This document shows positions 6,932 to 14,339 of a DNA stretch of 23,766 nucleotides, in pieces. The DNA lies in IMG/VR virus record IMGVR_UViG_3300017951_000136, positions 1-23,766 of that record; one strand, written 5' to 3'. Below the pieces are notes generated by a model. That model saw nothing but the letters and a program-made list of their open reading frames with translations. It did no database searches and had not been told where the DNA came from. Numbering within the stretch: the first letter of the stretch is position 1; each line of letters opens with the position of its first letter. The translations under genes and the position numbers were made by a program. The DNA is from a virus.

Positions 6932-7005
6932 TGAACCCGACAGGATTCGAACCTGTGACCGTCTGCTTAGAAGGCAGATGCTCTATCCAGCTGAGCTACG
7001 AGTCC
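6932..7005 (-). tRNA. tRNA-Arg(UCU)
   Basis: Complete cloverleaf. Anticodon loop CTTCTAA between TCTGC and GCAGA; acceptor GGACTCG/CGGGTTC with two G-U pairs. CCA not encoded. It is 7 nt from tRNA-Asn. It reads AGA, a codon used often in this window. Confidence 0.95.
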
Positions 7006-7086
7006 GTATAAAGAAGGCTACCTGTTTGTCAGTGGGTACCGTGACCTTAAGCCGAAAAGCGGTGCTATTCTTTTCTCCTTCATGAG

Positions 7087-7168
7087 TGCGGATGAAAGGA
7101 CTCGAACCTTCAAGCTGTAAAGCACTAGTGCCTAAAACTAGCGTGTCTACCAATTTCACCACATCCGC
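7087..7168 (-). tRNA. tRNA-Leu(UAG)
   Basis: Class II tRNA. Anticodon loop TTTAGGC between CTAGT and ACTAG; acceptor GCGGATG/CATCCGC. CCA not encoded. First tRNA of the cluster. Just upstream (7172-7189) a small hairpin TGGAAG/CTTCCA may mark a processing site. Confidence 0.95.
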
Positions 7169-7227
7169 ATCTGGAAGCCGAAACTTCCAAGTTGTGTAAT
7201 CAAAAAAACAAAGAACTTATATTCGTT

Positions 7228-7235
7228 TATTTATA
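7228..7235 (-). promoter_or_regulatory. Exact T4 late-promoter octamer TATAAATA before the tRNA cluster
   Basis: The minus strand reads GAGTATAAATAAACG, with the octamer ending 59 nt upstream of tRNA-Leu. A second box, AATATATAAA, lies at 7266-7275. Either could drive the tRNA cluster; no transcript evidence is available. Confidence 0.4.
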
Positions 7236-7266
7236 CTCTAAACGAGGAGTTTGTTTCAATTGAGGT

Positions 7267-7509
7267 TTATATATTCTCAACTTTTTTTACTTCATTTACT
7301 TTTTCATAAGCATACTTACCCTTAATAAATTCATTAAGAGCAATACCTTGTGACTTAGCTGTAGCGAACTTGTTATAGTCTTCTACTGTCACGTTTGAAT
7401 AGATGTAAGTAGCGTGTGAAAAGTGAACTGTAAGTGTCATGTGCTCGTAGTTGTATGAGCTTGACTTTACTGTTGATGAGTTGTACTCGTTGCGTTGAAC
7501 TGTAACCAT
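7267..7509 (-). CDS. KTSC-domain protein
   Basis: 80 residues from ATG 7509 (MVTVQRNEYN). A TTG at 7527 would add six residues, but the ATG has an AAAGAAATAATT leader and fits the domain better. The order of elements matches the short KTSC domain: NSSTVKSSSYNYEHMTLTVH, then HATYIYSNVTVEDYNKF, then FIKGKYAYEKV at the end. KTSC is a small domain found alone or at the C-terminus of lysyl-tRNA synthetases and in phages; its biochemical role is not established. It sits directly upstream of the tRNA cluster, and the frame's last bases overlap a promoter-like box. Confidence 0.8.
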   Translation of the reverse strand: MVTVQRNEYNSSTVKSSSYNYEHMTLTVHFSHATYIYSNVTVEDYNKFATAKSQGIALNEFIKGKYAYEKVNEVKKVENI

Positions 7510-7653
7510 AATTATTTCTTTTAACAACTATTATATGGAACTATTCTGTTTTGTTTCTTTTAATCTTTTTAAATTATTTTCTAGGGTAAATGAAACCAAA
7601 CGCCCCTTTTCAGCGTATAAGATATGGTTTTATGCCTGAGGGTAAAATAAGAT

Positions 7654-9897
7654 TTAAAGACCTTCTTGATTTGTTACGTAAACAGGTAAGGTACCTGACA
7701 TAACCATCTGTAAACTTTGGATCGCTGCAATAAGTTCTGAGTTGTTTGGACCTGCTTGGTTGTTGTTAGAACCTGTAGATTGTGAAGCTGCTTGTGGAAT
7801 TGCGACCGGTTGTGCAGATACTGCAGTTGATTGTACACCTTCAGAAAATTCACTTAACTTTTCAGCAAGCATATTGATAGCTTCAATCATCGCCTCACTC
7901 ATATCTTCAACAATATTTGTATCTGATTTAGAAAGCGCAGCTAGACCTTCATACATCTTTCTAACCTCCATTACCTTTTCAAGGTCAAGATCATTGATAT
8001 TGTCTTTAAACTCACTAAAGCTTTCAGCCATATCAGCATTTGCAGTAGCCATTCTTTTATAAGAAAAGGACATTCTTTGGAATTCAGACGCTTTCATAAT
8101 CTTACCGTCTTTACCTTGCATAAATGCCGAAGTAAGACCTTTTATAATAGCTTCTGTTTTAGCTGATACATTATCTATCTCTTTAAGTGTAATACCCTCT
8201 TTTGTAAAAGCATTTACATAGTCTGCTAATGCTGCTAGAGGGTCTCCCATCTTTTTAACTACTTTAATACCTTTTTCATAATCAGAACTAGTGAACCAAG
8301 TTGAACCTTGTGCTGCTTCCGATGAACCAACTTCAGAGAATGTCTTAGAAAGTGCAGTTACGATTAATTGGGTGTTTGTACTAACTTTAGCAAAGTCTTC
8401 AGTTGTGAGTGTTCTGAACTCAATAGGATTACCGTCTTTATCCCACTTTGTAGGGAACTTAAGGTCTGCCATTGATTGGACACCCATTGCAATACCTGTA
8501 AGTGCACGACCCATACCAGAAACAGCTTTAATACCTTGATATACAGCAGACGTACCTGAATAGTCACCCATAACAAGTGATTTAATAGAAGGACCACCAC
8601 CTGGATACTTTTTACCAATTTCACCAAATGCATTACCTAATACAGTTGTTACTTTAGCAATCTGTGCTGGTAGGATATCATAGTCTATATCAAGCGCCTG
8701 GAATTTTTCAAGACCTTTAGCAATTGACATTAAAGCAACACCCGACATAATAAGAGCAGGTGCTCCAGCATACATACCTGCAATCGCAAGAGGTGGTAAC
8801 ATAAATGAACGTGCAATTGATAACATTGCCCATTCTAAGTTTGACATCGGGCGACCACCCTCAATAATAGTGATACCCATTACAGTAACCGGTTTAGTCG
8901 CATTACCAGAATCTGCAAGTAATCCACCTTTTTCAAATAAAGATGGTTTTAAAACTTTAGACATTAAAGAAACCCCACCTGCAATAGCTATAAGTGCACC
9001 ACCTGCTAAAATCATTGCTGCGGCACCTGGAATAATAAATGCAGCCGCAGCGCCGGCACCCGCCATAAGTACACCTAAGCCAGTAACTAAAGCTCCCATT
9101 TGTGCAATAGATTCCCAGCCATCAGCTGTTGGTGGAACTGCTTCTGTGAATATAGCCATTGAAAGAGCCAATACAGCAATAGGAATTGCTGAAATTAACA
9201 TAGCCACCGCACCCTTCTTAATTAATGAACCAAATATACCTGCAATAGCAAATACGGCAGCTGTCCCTAATATAAGAGCACTTACAATAGCCATTGTTTT
9301 TAAAGGTTCGCCAGCATAGTTTAATATCATTTCTGTAAGTACTAAACCACCCGCTAAAGCAACCATTGCCAAACCTGCAATAGCTAATCCTGTTGCAACT
9401 TCTTTAATTTCTTTAGTGATACCCATTTTACCCAATAGATAAAATACACCACCAACTGCTAAAATCATTGGAACAGCCAACATTAAAGCAGGTATACCAA
9501 GTATAAGAAGTGGAAGAGAGAGTGCGAGCATACCCGCAAATTTAAAGATTGCACCACCAAGTGCTTTTAAAGCATCAATCCCGGTGACAATAGCGTTCAT
9601 TTTAGCTTCAGACTCTTTACTATCGGGCATTAAGTCCAATGCTTCTGCAATCAGTTTAATACCAGCACCGATACCTTGTACCGCTGTACCTAAAGCTTTT
9701 GCGTCTTTTTTATTAACCCTAAGTTTAGTTACACCACCTTTAGAAATTGCTTTAAGGTAATTGCGCATTTCTACAAAAACACCAAACAGGTCTCCTTGTG
9801 GGGAAACCTGTAGTGCTGTATATTCTGTAGCTTCTACAATTCTCTCTTGATTCTGAGTAGAAAGCTTTTCAAAAGCGGATTTAAAAAATGAAGCCAT
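7654..9897 (-). CDS. Probable tail tape-measure protein (T4 gp29 analogue)
   Basis: 747 residues. Residues 1-110 are amphipathic helix. Residues about 115-320 carry at least five long Ala/Gly/Leu/Ile-rich hydrophobic stretches (for example 121-150, 169-192, 201-224, 230-252, 270-310), with a further one near 365-395. The C-terminal 300 residues are soluble and helical, ending in an Asn/Gln/Ser-rich tail. A long helical protein with a central block of membrane-like segments, coded after the tube and a small assembly protein, fits a tape measure, which sets tail length and enters the host envelope. T4 gp29 is 590 residues. A late box (9918-9927) precedes the start by 20 nt. The identification rests on composition, size and position, not on a sequence motif. 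Confidence 0.65.
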   Translation of the reverse strand: MASFFKSAFEKLSTQNQERIVEATEYTALQVSPQGDLFGVFVEMRNYLKAISKGGVTKLRVNKKDAKALGTAVQGIGAGIKLIAEALDLMPDSKESEAKMNAIVTGIDALKALGGAIFKFAGMLALSLPLLILGIPALMLAVPMILAVGGVFYLLGKMGITKEIKEVATGLAIAGLAMVALAGGLVLTEMILNYAGEPLKTMAIVSALILGTAAVFAIAGIFGSLIKKGAVAMLISAIPIAVLALSMAIFTEAVPPTADGWESIAQMGALVTGLGVLMAGAGAAAAFIIPGAAAMILAGGALIAIAGGVSLMSKVLKPSLFEKGGLLADSGNATKPVTVMGITIIEGGRPMSNLEWAMLSIARSFMLPPLAIAGMYAGAPALIMSGVALMSIAKGLEKFQALDIDYDILPAQIAKVTTVLGNAFGEIGKKYPGGGPSIKSLVMGDYSGTSAVYQGIKAVSGMGRALTGIAMGVQSMADLKFPTKWDKDGNPIEFRTLTTEDFAKVSTNTQLIVTALSKTFSEVGSSEAAQGSTWFTSSDYEKGIKVVKKMGDPLAALADYVNAFTKEGITLKEIDNVSAKTEAIIKGLTSAFMQGKDGKIMKASEFQRMSFSYKRMATANADMAESFSEFKDNINDLDLEKVMEVRKMYEGLAALSKSDTNIVEDMSEAMIEAINMLAEKLSEFSEGVQSTAVSAQPVAIPQAASQSTGSNNNQAGPNNSELIAAIQSLQMVMSGTLPVYVTNQEGL

Positions 9898-9917
9898 TAA
9901 AGCTGATTAATATTTAG

Positions 9918-9927
9918 TTTATATATC
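9918..9927 (-). promoter_or_regulatory. Putative late promoter box (GATATATAAA)
   Basis: Minus-strand GATATATAAA, 20 nt upstream of the tape-measure candidate start; same family as those before sheath, tube and 16. Confidence 0.5.
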
Positions 9928-10150
9928 AGAATTTAGGTGCAGTAAAATTAGGCATTTTAGGCATAGTCATGTTTGGCATCTTAGGTTGACTTGACTTGAT
10001 GCTTGCCATTTGCTCATTCATTTCTTCTGATTGTTTACTGTTGCCCTTTTCTTGCTCCTTCAACATTGTTGAAAGTTCTTTAACTATATAATGGTATTCA
10101 TAAAAGGGCAGCGCCTCGACTTCCGAGGGCTGTATCCTTAAATGATGCAT
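9926..10150 (-). CDS. Small tail-assembly protein, possibly the frameshift extension of the upstream gene
   Basis: From ATG 10150 the frame encodes 74 residues (MHHLRIQPSEVEALPFYEYH...) ending in a Met/Pro-rich tail (PKMPNMTMPKMPNF). The frame stays open upstream to 10264, overlapping the last 98 nt of the gp26-like gene in the +1 frame. The overlap translates to sensible sequence (SLFQISLQNYFKTKFYLM) that flows into this protein, although the only in-frame start codons there are TTG and GTG. It lies between tube and tape-measure genes, the usual place of tail-assembly chaperones. Either it starts at 10150 as a separate protein, or it is made as a fusion by frameshifting. Family not recognised with certainty. 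Confidence 0.6.
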   Translation of the reverse strand: MHHLRIQPSEVEALPFYEYHYIVKELSTMLKEQEKGNSKQSEEMNEQMASIKSSQPKMPNMTMPKMPNFTAPKF

Positions 10151-10166
10151 TAGATAAAACTTAGTC

Positions 10167-11105
10167 TTAAAGTAGTTCTGAAGAGAGATCTGAAATAATG
10201 AAAAGACTTTTGATTCCACCTGGAAAGTCAAGAGGGACAAGGACCTCCTCACCTTGTCGATCAACTACTAGATTAGATTTCACTCCAATTTTCATTTTTT
10301 CAGCAAGTCTATAGATTACCATGTACTTTCTTTCTGACCATCCCTGGAAGTCAACTTCCATTTCAAAAATCTTTTTAGAGTTGAATCCTCTCCAGTCTTG
10401 AACTAAGTACGCTGCAATCTGAATGAATGAAGCATCCCATGTTTTACGCTCCGATTGGCGTGACTGCATGAATTTAGTAATCTCTTCCATCACACCAATT
10501 GTAGGTGGTGCAATAACAACCTCACCGGCTGATTTAGTCTGCACTACATAAGCTCTTTTCTCAGAATCATAGTATTGCTCAATTTCAGCAGGGACTGTCT
10601 CTGTGTCAAAGTATTTAGTGCTCAGCTCGACGTCAAATGATTCGCCATTTGAATCTTGGCCTTTAAGCATTAATTTGTTTTCAGGTTCTGGGAATGTTAA
10701 ATCTCTAATTGAAAGGATTAAGAAGATTCTATCTTCTTCAAGAATGTCCTTGTAAGATAACATTTTTGTACCTGATTTAAATTGAGTACAGCTTTTAACA
10801 ATAGCGTTAAGGTTAGACTCAATGTCCATAAGGTTACCTTCGTCCATTATAGAGAACGCTCTGATTTCAGCGACTTTAGCTGATCTAATTTTAAGCGTTG
10901 CATCACTTGGATAAAATTTACCCTGTGATGGTAGATTCTCTACATTAACTTCAACCCAACCTAAGTGGATATCAGATTCTAAAGTTTCGTTTTGGAATTT
11001 AGCCATAGAAGCTTTTCCTAAACCGTTCTTTTTTACTTCGTTGATGATGTCTTGTTCTTTACCTTCTACCATGTTTTGGTATGGGTCCTTAGTGTTTTCT
11101 TCCAT
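10167..11105 (-). CDS. T4 gp26-like baseplate hub / tail assembly protein
   Basis: 312 residues. After a helical N-terminus of about 50 residues comes VENLPSQGKFYPSDATLKI, a motif of the T4 gp26 type of baseplate proteins, then VAEIRAFSIMDEGN and IRDLTFPEPENK, with a later helical region around FMQSRQSERKTWDASF. T4 gp26 is 208 residues, so this is longer. It acts in assembly of the tail hub rather than in the mature tube (family knowledge), and here it lies just upstream of the small protein and the tape-measure candidate. It starts 3 nt after the RHH-like gene. Its 3' end overlaps an open +1 frame (see findings). Confidence 0.65.
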   Translation of the reverse strand: MEENTKDPYQNMVEGKEQDIINEVKKNGLGKASMAKFQNETLESDIHLGWVEVNVENLPSQGKFYPSDATLKIRSAKVAEIRAFSIMDEGNLMDIESNLNAIVKSCTQFKSGTKMLSYKDILEEDRIFLILSIRDLTFPEPENKLMLKGQDSNGESFDVELSTKYFDTETVPAEIEQYYDSEKRAYVVQTKSAGEVVIAPPTIGVMEEITKFMQSRQSERKTWDASFIQIAAYLVQDWRGFNSKKIFEMEVDFQGWSERKYMVIYRLAEKMKIGVKSNLVVDRQGEEVLVPLDFPGGIKSLFIISDLSSELL

Positions 11106-11108
11106 TTG

Positions 11109-11327
11109 TTATTTCTTTTTGAGCTGCTTTAGTTTATCTTTGCCGAATACTTTTTCTTCTTCGTCTCTCGATTCTATTTCAGTTCTAATTAATTCTCTAA
11201 TAAATGCCGACATTGAAATCGGTCTTTGACCATTTTGAATAGCATCATTTAAAATGATTCTATTCAGTACAGAAACTTCCTCTTCTGATAGGAGTACCTG
11301 TAATTTATTTGTTAGCTTATTGCTCAT
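11109..11327 (-). CDS. Small RHH-like (Arc/CopG-type) protein
   Basis: 72 residues. The order of a short strand (KLQVLLSEEE, residues 8-17), a helix to about 33, a turn (GQRPISMS) and a second helix (AFIRELIRTEIES) fits a ribbon-helix-helix fold, and the tail is highly charged (Lys/Glu). RHH proteins are usually dimeric DNA-binding repressors, but a structural role cannot be excluded. It follows an intrinsic terminator and starts at ATG 11327, so it begins a new unit; it ends 3 nt before the gp26-like gene and is probably co-transcribed with the tail-assembly genes. Confidence 0.6.
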   Translation of the reverse strand: MSNKLTNKLQVLLSEEEVSVLNRIILNDAIQNGQRPISMSAFIRELIRTEIESRDEEEKVFGKDKLKQLKKK

Positions 11328-11360
11328 ACTATATTATTATTATAATAACTTTTTAAGGGT

Positions 11361-11391
11361 TAAAAAGAGAGCAGGTATTAGCCTGCTCTCT
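11361..11391 (-). terminator. Strong intrinsic terminator after tail tube gene
   Basis: The minus strand reads AGAGAGCAGG-CTAATA-CCTGCTCTCT followed by TTTTTA: a perfect 10-bp stem and a T-run, 25 nt after the tube stop codon. It separates the sheath/tube unit from the tail-assembly unit. Confidence 0.9.
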
Positions 11392-11415
11392 GTATTAAAT
11401 TTAAATACTACTAAA

Positions 11416-11970
11416 TTAAGCAAGTTCTTCTTTGAAGTTATCACATCTCCAAGTAACATCCATAACTTGAGGTGCAGCGTCTGAATAGTCGCCTCCTTCT
11501 AGGAATGGAAGACCTGATGAAATAAAACAATCTTCTAGAGTTACTGTTCTAAAAATGTCACCTTTTCTATTGAATTGAGTAACAATAATAGTACCTACGT
11601 AATCTTTTTTAAGACCCATCTCGCCAGTATTAGCATTGTAGATTAGGTTGTACCAATCTTTTAGTGTCTTGTAAACATACGCTTGGTTAGCATCGTTTAA
11701 GTTAAGTGAAAAGTTTATACCTAAGTCGATTGAAGTGCCCTCTGGTTGAGATGCAAATGAACGAGTTACAAACTTAAACTTTTGTTCTTGAGTACCAATA
11801 GCTTTATTAATTTCAAGACCTGAAATTGAATTTACTTGCTGTAATAGCATATTAGCACCTTGAACTCCTGCAGGTGGAAGAATAGTTACTTCAAACAGTG
11901 ACTGTTGTACTGGTTCAAAGTTTCTACCTTTTCTGCTAGTTTGATCTTGTGAATAATGTGGAAGTGGCAT
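11416..11970 (-). CDS. 19: Tail tube protein (gp19-like)
   Basis: 184 residues (T4 gp19 is 163). N-terminal FEVTILPPAG and a long beta-rich body (EQKFKFVTRSFASQP, SIDLGINFSLNL) lead to a C-terminal VMDVTWRCDNF, the usual pattern of T4-type tail tube subunits. Hexameric rings of this protein stack to form the inner tail tube on the baseplate. It follows the sheath gene by 30 nt, as in T4, has its own late box (11988-11997), and is followed by a perfect terminator, so its mRNA can accumulate alone, which fits the high copy number needed. Confidence 0.9.
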   Translation of the reverse strand: MPLPHYSQDQTSRKGRNFEPVQQSLFEVTILPPAGVQGANMLLQQVNSISGLEINKAIGTQEQKFKFVTRSFASQPEGTSIDLGINFSLNLNDANQAYVYKTLKDWYNLIYNANTGEMGLKKDYVGTIIVTQFNRKGDIFRTVTLEDCFISSGLPFLEGGDYSDAAPQVMDVTWRCDNFKEELA

Positions 11971-11987
11971 ATCTTCTATAATCTTTT

Positions 11988-11997
11988 TTTATATATC
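11988..11997 (-). promoter_or_regulatory. Putative late promoter box (GATATATAAA)
   Basis: Minus-strand GATATATAAA in the 30-nt sheath-tube gap, 17 nt upstream of the tube ATG. Confidence 0.5.
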
Positions 11998-12000
11998 TGA

Positions 12001-14283
12001 TTAACTGAAGTTACCTGACGCAATTTCACCAGTGTTTAAAACTGTTGTTCTTTGAACAACGATTTCTAAACCTTTAACTGGCTCAACAAATGTATCTAGG
12101 ATACCGATGTTTGCATCAATTACTTCGTTTGTATTATTTGTAGTGTCAATCACATTTTTGAAATCATATACACCAGCATCAGCTTTAACTGATTCCATGA
12201 ATGAATCTGCAAGTGTTTTGATTTCAAGTCTTGTTTGTGGAGTATTGAACTCGAATACGTAATCCTTTAGGATAGCTGCTAAACCGTCTTGGATATAAAT
12301 CAGAACCTCTCTTACGTGAGCTGAAGAAAGAGCTGATTGTACAGACTGTTGTGCAGTTTTGTTACCTAGGATAGTTAGACCAGCACCTCTTTGGAATACG
12401 ATTGGGTTGATTCCGAATGGTTCTAGTATATCTCTGTCTGATTTATCAAATGCATATTCAGCACCTACGATACCAGCGCCTGAAATAACACCTCTTCTTG
12501 GACCAGCAACAATTGCCCATGGTGAAGAATCGATGTATTTATCGATAAAGTTGTTAGACACGTAACCCGCAGCAGGAACAATAATATCTTTATTGTTTTC
12601 TCTTGCAACTAGAGCAGTGTAGTAGAATGCATAGTTAGCACCATCGTTAATACCTGGTAGAGCAAATAGAGAAGTTGGATTCTTATCTAGGTTACCGCCA
12701 GTAGCGATGAAGTTGATATCGAATGCACCGTTAGCATCTGTGAAAGAAGGATTAGTTGACTTCTTGAATTCAGAAATAAATGGAGCATTTAGGATAGCTG
12801 ATGCATTTTGTCTTTCTTTTGCTAGTGCTGAAAGTTGTACTTTGTTTAGTAACGAACCATTGTCGTAAGACGCAAAAGTATCAACGATGTATCTGAAGTC
12901 GATAGCATCTTTATCTACTAATGAGTTAGCTAGACCAGAACCTAAACCTACAGCATCTAAACAGTCTTGGATTGTTTGTTCACCAATATTAGCACCTTCT
13001 AGTACAAATGGTACGTAGTTAGCCTCAGCTTTTTCAAATGACTTGTATCCTTTAAAGTCTGAAGTTGCTGCAGCTTCACCTGAAGTGTATACTCTGTAAA
13101 TAACATCGTATCCTACAGTTTCTTTAGCAATTCTTAAAACTTTAACCATTCTACCGGCTTCTTGTGCTAGAATGTAATCACCAGCTTCTAGATTTAATAC
13201 ACCTAAACCATTAGATGCGATAAATTCTACAAATGAAGTATTACCTGTAGCTTTGTTGTACGATAGGTAAGCGTCAAGGTCGTAAGATCTTTCGTCAGCA
13301 CCTAGGTTGTAAGAAAGAAGTTCGTGTGAAACACCAGCTCCGTATGTGTGACCAACTAGGTCAGCTTTATTAACTCTTACAACTGGGTCTAAATCTTCTA
13401 GAACCGCGTCTTCGTTAACTGCACAGAATAAACCTGTTCTTCTAGCTTCAGAATTAACAATAGTTTCAATGTAAAGATTATTACCTTCTTTGTCAATAAA
13501 GTTAGGAAGAATAGAACCTGTGTATTTCGCTAGTAGAGATACTTGTCTTAATGCAGCAAACTCATCTAGTTTTTCTTTTTTAAGACCTGCTGCGTCAAAG
13601 TACTCACCGTAAACTGGGTCAGTTGCCATTGCAGCTGCGCTGAAACCGCCTTTGAATACAAATACGTCAACCATGAAGTCTGACATGTAATCAAATGCAT
13701 TTAGGTATGCTGGAATATTTCCTTCACCGTACCAGTCTCTTGCTAGAATGTTAAATGAATTAACGTCCTGCGCTTGTCTTACGATAACAGTAATGTCATC
13801 TTGTTTAATATTAGCAAATCTTAAGATATTATCTTCAAACGTACCTACCACAGAATTTAAAGCCTCGTCAGAAGGTGACCAGAATTTTTCTGTATTAAAG
13901 TAGTTTACATATGATGAATCACCTAGTTTAGCAACTGCAGCTGCATCTGAACCGTTTGTAACAGGAGCAACATAGTCAATTGTATCTAGATTATCAAAAG
14001 AAGCTACGTTAAGTGCTAGGATTGGACCTCTTGTTAGAGCAGCTAGCGCTGATCTGTGGAAGAACATCCCTCTTTTTTCTAGGTTTTTGTCGATTGAACC
14101 GAAAACCTCAATAAATTGTTCAACTGTGCTTACTAAAACTGGAGAATTGTAAGGTCCCTTTTTAGAGTGACCAACTACAAGTCTTAAAGTTTCCGCTGGA
14201 ATATTAGCAGACTGAGACTTGTCGAATTCTAGTCTATAAACACCTGAACTTTTAAATTGTAATAGTTGTGGACTTAGTGCCAT
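12001..14283 (-). CDS. 18: Tail sheath protein (gp18-like)
   Basis: 760 residues (T4 gp18 is 659). The N-terminus (SSGVYRLEFDKS, then RLVVGHSKKGPYNSPVLV and VEQFIEVFGS) is the start typical of contractile sheath subunits. A central insert region follows, and a C-terminal sheath domain carries SSPWAIVAGPRRGV, GINPIVFQRGAGLTILGNKT and AHVREVLIYIQDGL. Sheath subunits surround the tail tube and contract to drive it through the host envelope. It lies between terminase and tube genes exactly as in T4. A late-type box (14310-14319) precedes the start by about 27 nt. Confidence 0.93.
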   Translation of the reverse strand: MALSPQLLQFKSSGVYRLEFDKSQSANIPAETLRLVVGHSKKGPYNSPVLVSTVEQFIEVFGSIDKNLEKRGMFFHRSALAALTRGPILALNVASFDNLDTIDYVAPVTNGSDAAAVAKLGDSSYVNYFNTEKFWSPSDEALNSVVGTFEDNILRFANIKQDDITVIVRQAQDVNSFNILARDWYGEGNIPAYLNAFDYMSDFMVDVFVFKGGFSAAAMATDPVYGEYFDAAGLKKEKLDEFAALRQVSLLAKYTGSILPNFIDKEGNNLYIETIVNSEARRTGLFCAVNEDAVLEDLDPVVRVNKADLVGHTYGAGVSHELLSYNLGADERSYDLDAYLSYNKATGNTSFVEFIASNGLGVLNLEAGDYILAQEAGRMVKVLRIAKETVGYDVIYRVYTSGEAAATSDFKGYKSFEKAEANYVPFVLEGANIGEQTIQDCLDAVGLGSGLANSLVDKDAIDFRYIVDTFASYDNGSLLNKVQLSALAKERQNASAILNAPFISEFKKSTNPSFTDANGAFDINFIATGGNLDKNPTSLFALPGINDGANYAFYYTALVARENNKDIIVPAAGYVSNNFIDKYIDSSPWAIVAGPRRGVISGAGIVGAEYAFDKSDRDILEPFGINPIVFQRGAGLTILGNKTAQQSVQSALSSAHVREVLIYIQDGLAAILKDYVFEFNTPQTRLEIKTLADSFMESVKADAGVYDFKNVIDTTNNTNEVIDANIGILDTFVEPVKGLEIVVQRTTVLNTGEIASGNFS

Positions 14284-14309
14284 GATGTATAACTATATTT
14301 TTTATTTTA

Positions 14310-14319
14310 TGTATATATC
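14310..14319 (-). promoter_or_regulatory. Putative late promoter box (GATATATACA)
   Basis: The minus strand reads AGATATATACATAAAAT about 27 nt upstream of the sheath ATG. It deviates from RATATATAAA by one base. Confidence 0.4.
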
Positions 14320-14339
14320 TCTTTTTAATATGAACATTC

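Noticed and set aside
7006-7086. A tenth tRNA between tRNA-Arg and tRNA-Leu
   Set aside because: Some stems can be drawn, but there is no T-arm GGTTCGA-type sequence and no anticodon arm.
8870-9319. 149-codon plus-strand frame
   Set aside because: It is the antisense of the Ala/Gly/Ile-rich membrane region of the tape-measure candidate; the composition mirrors that gene.
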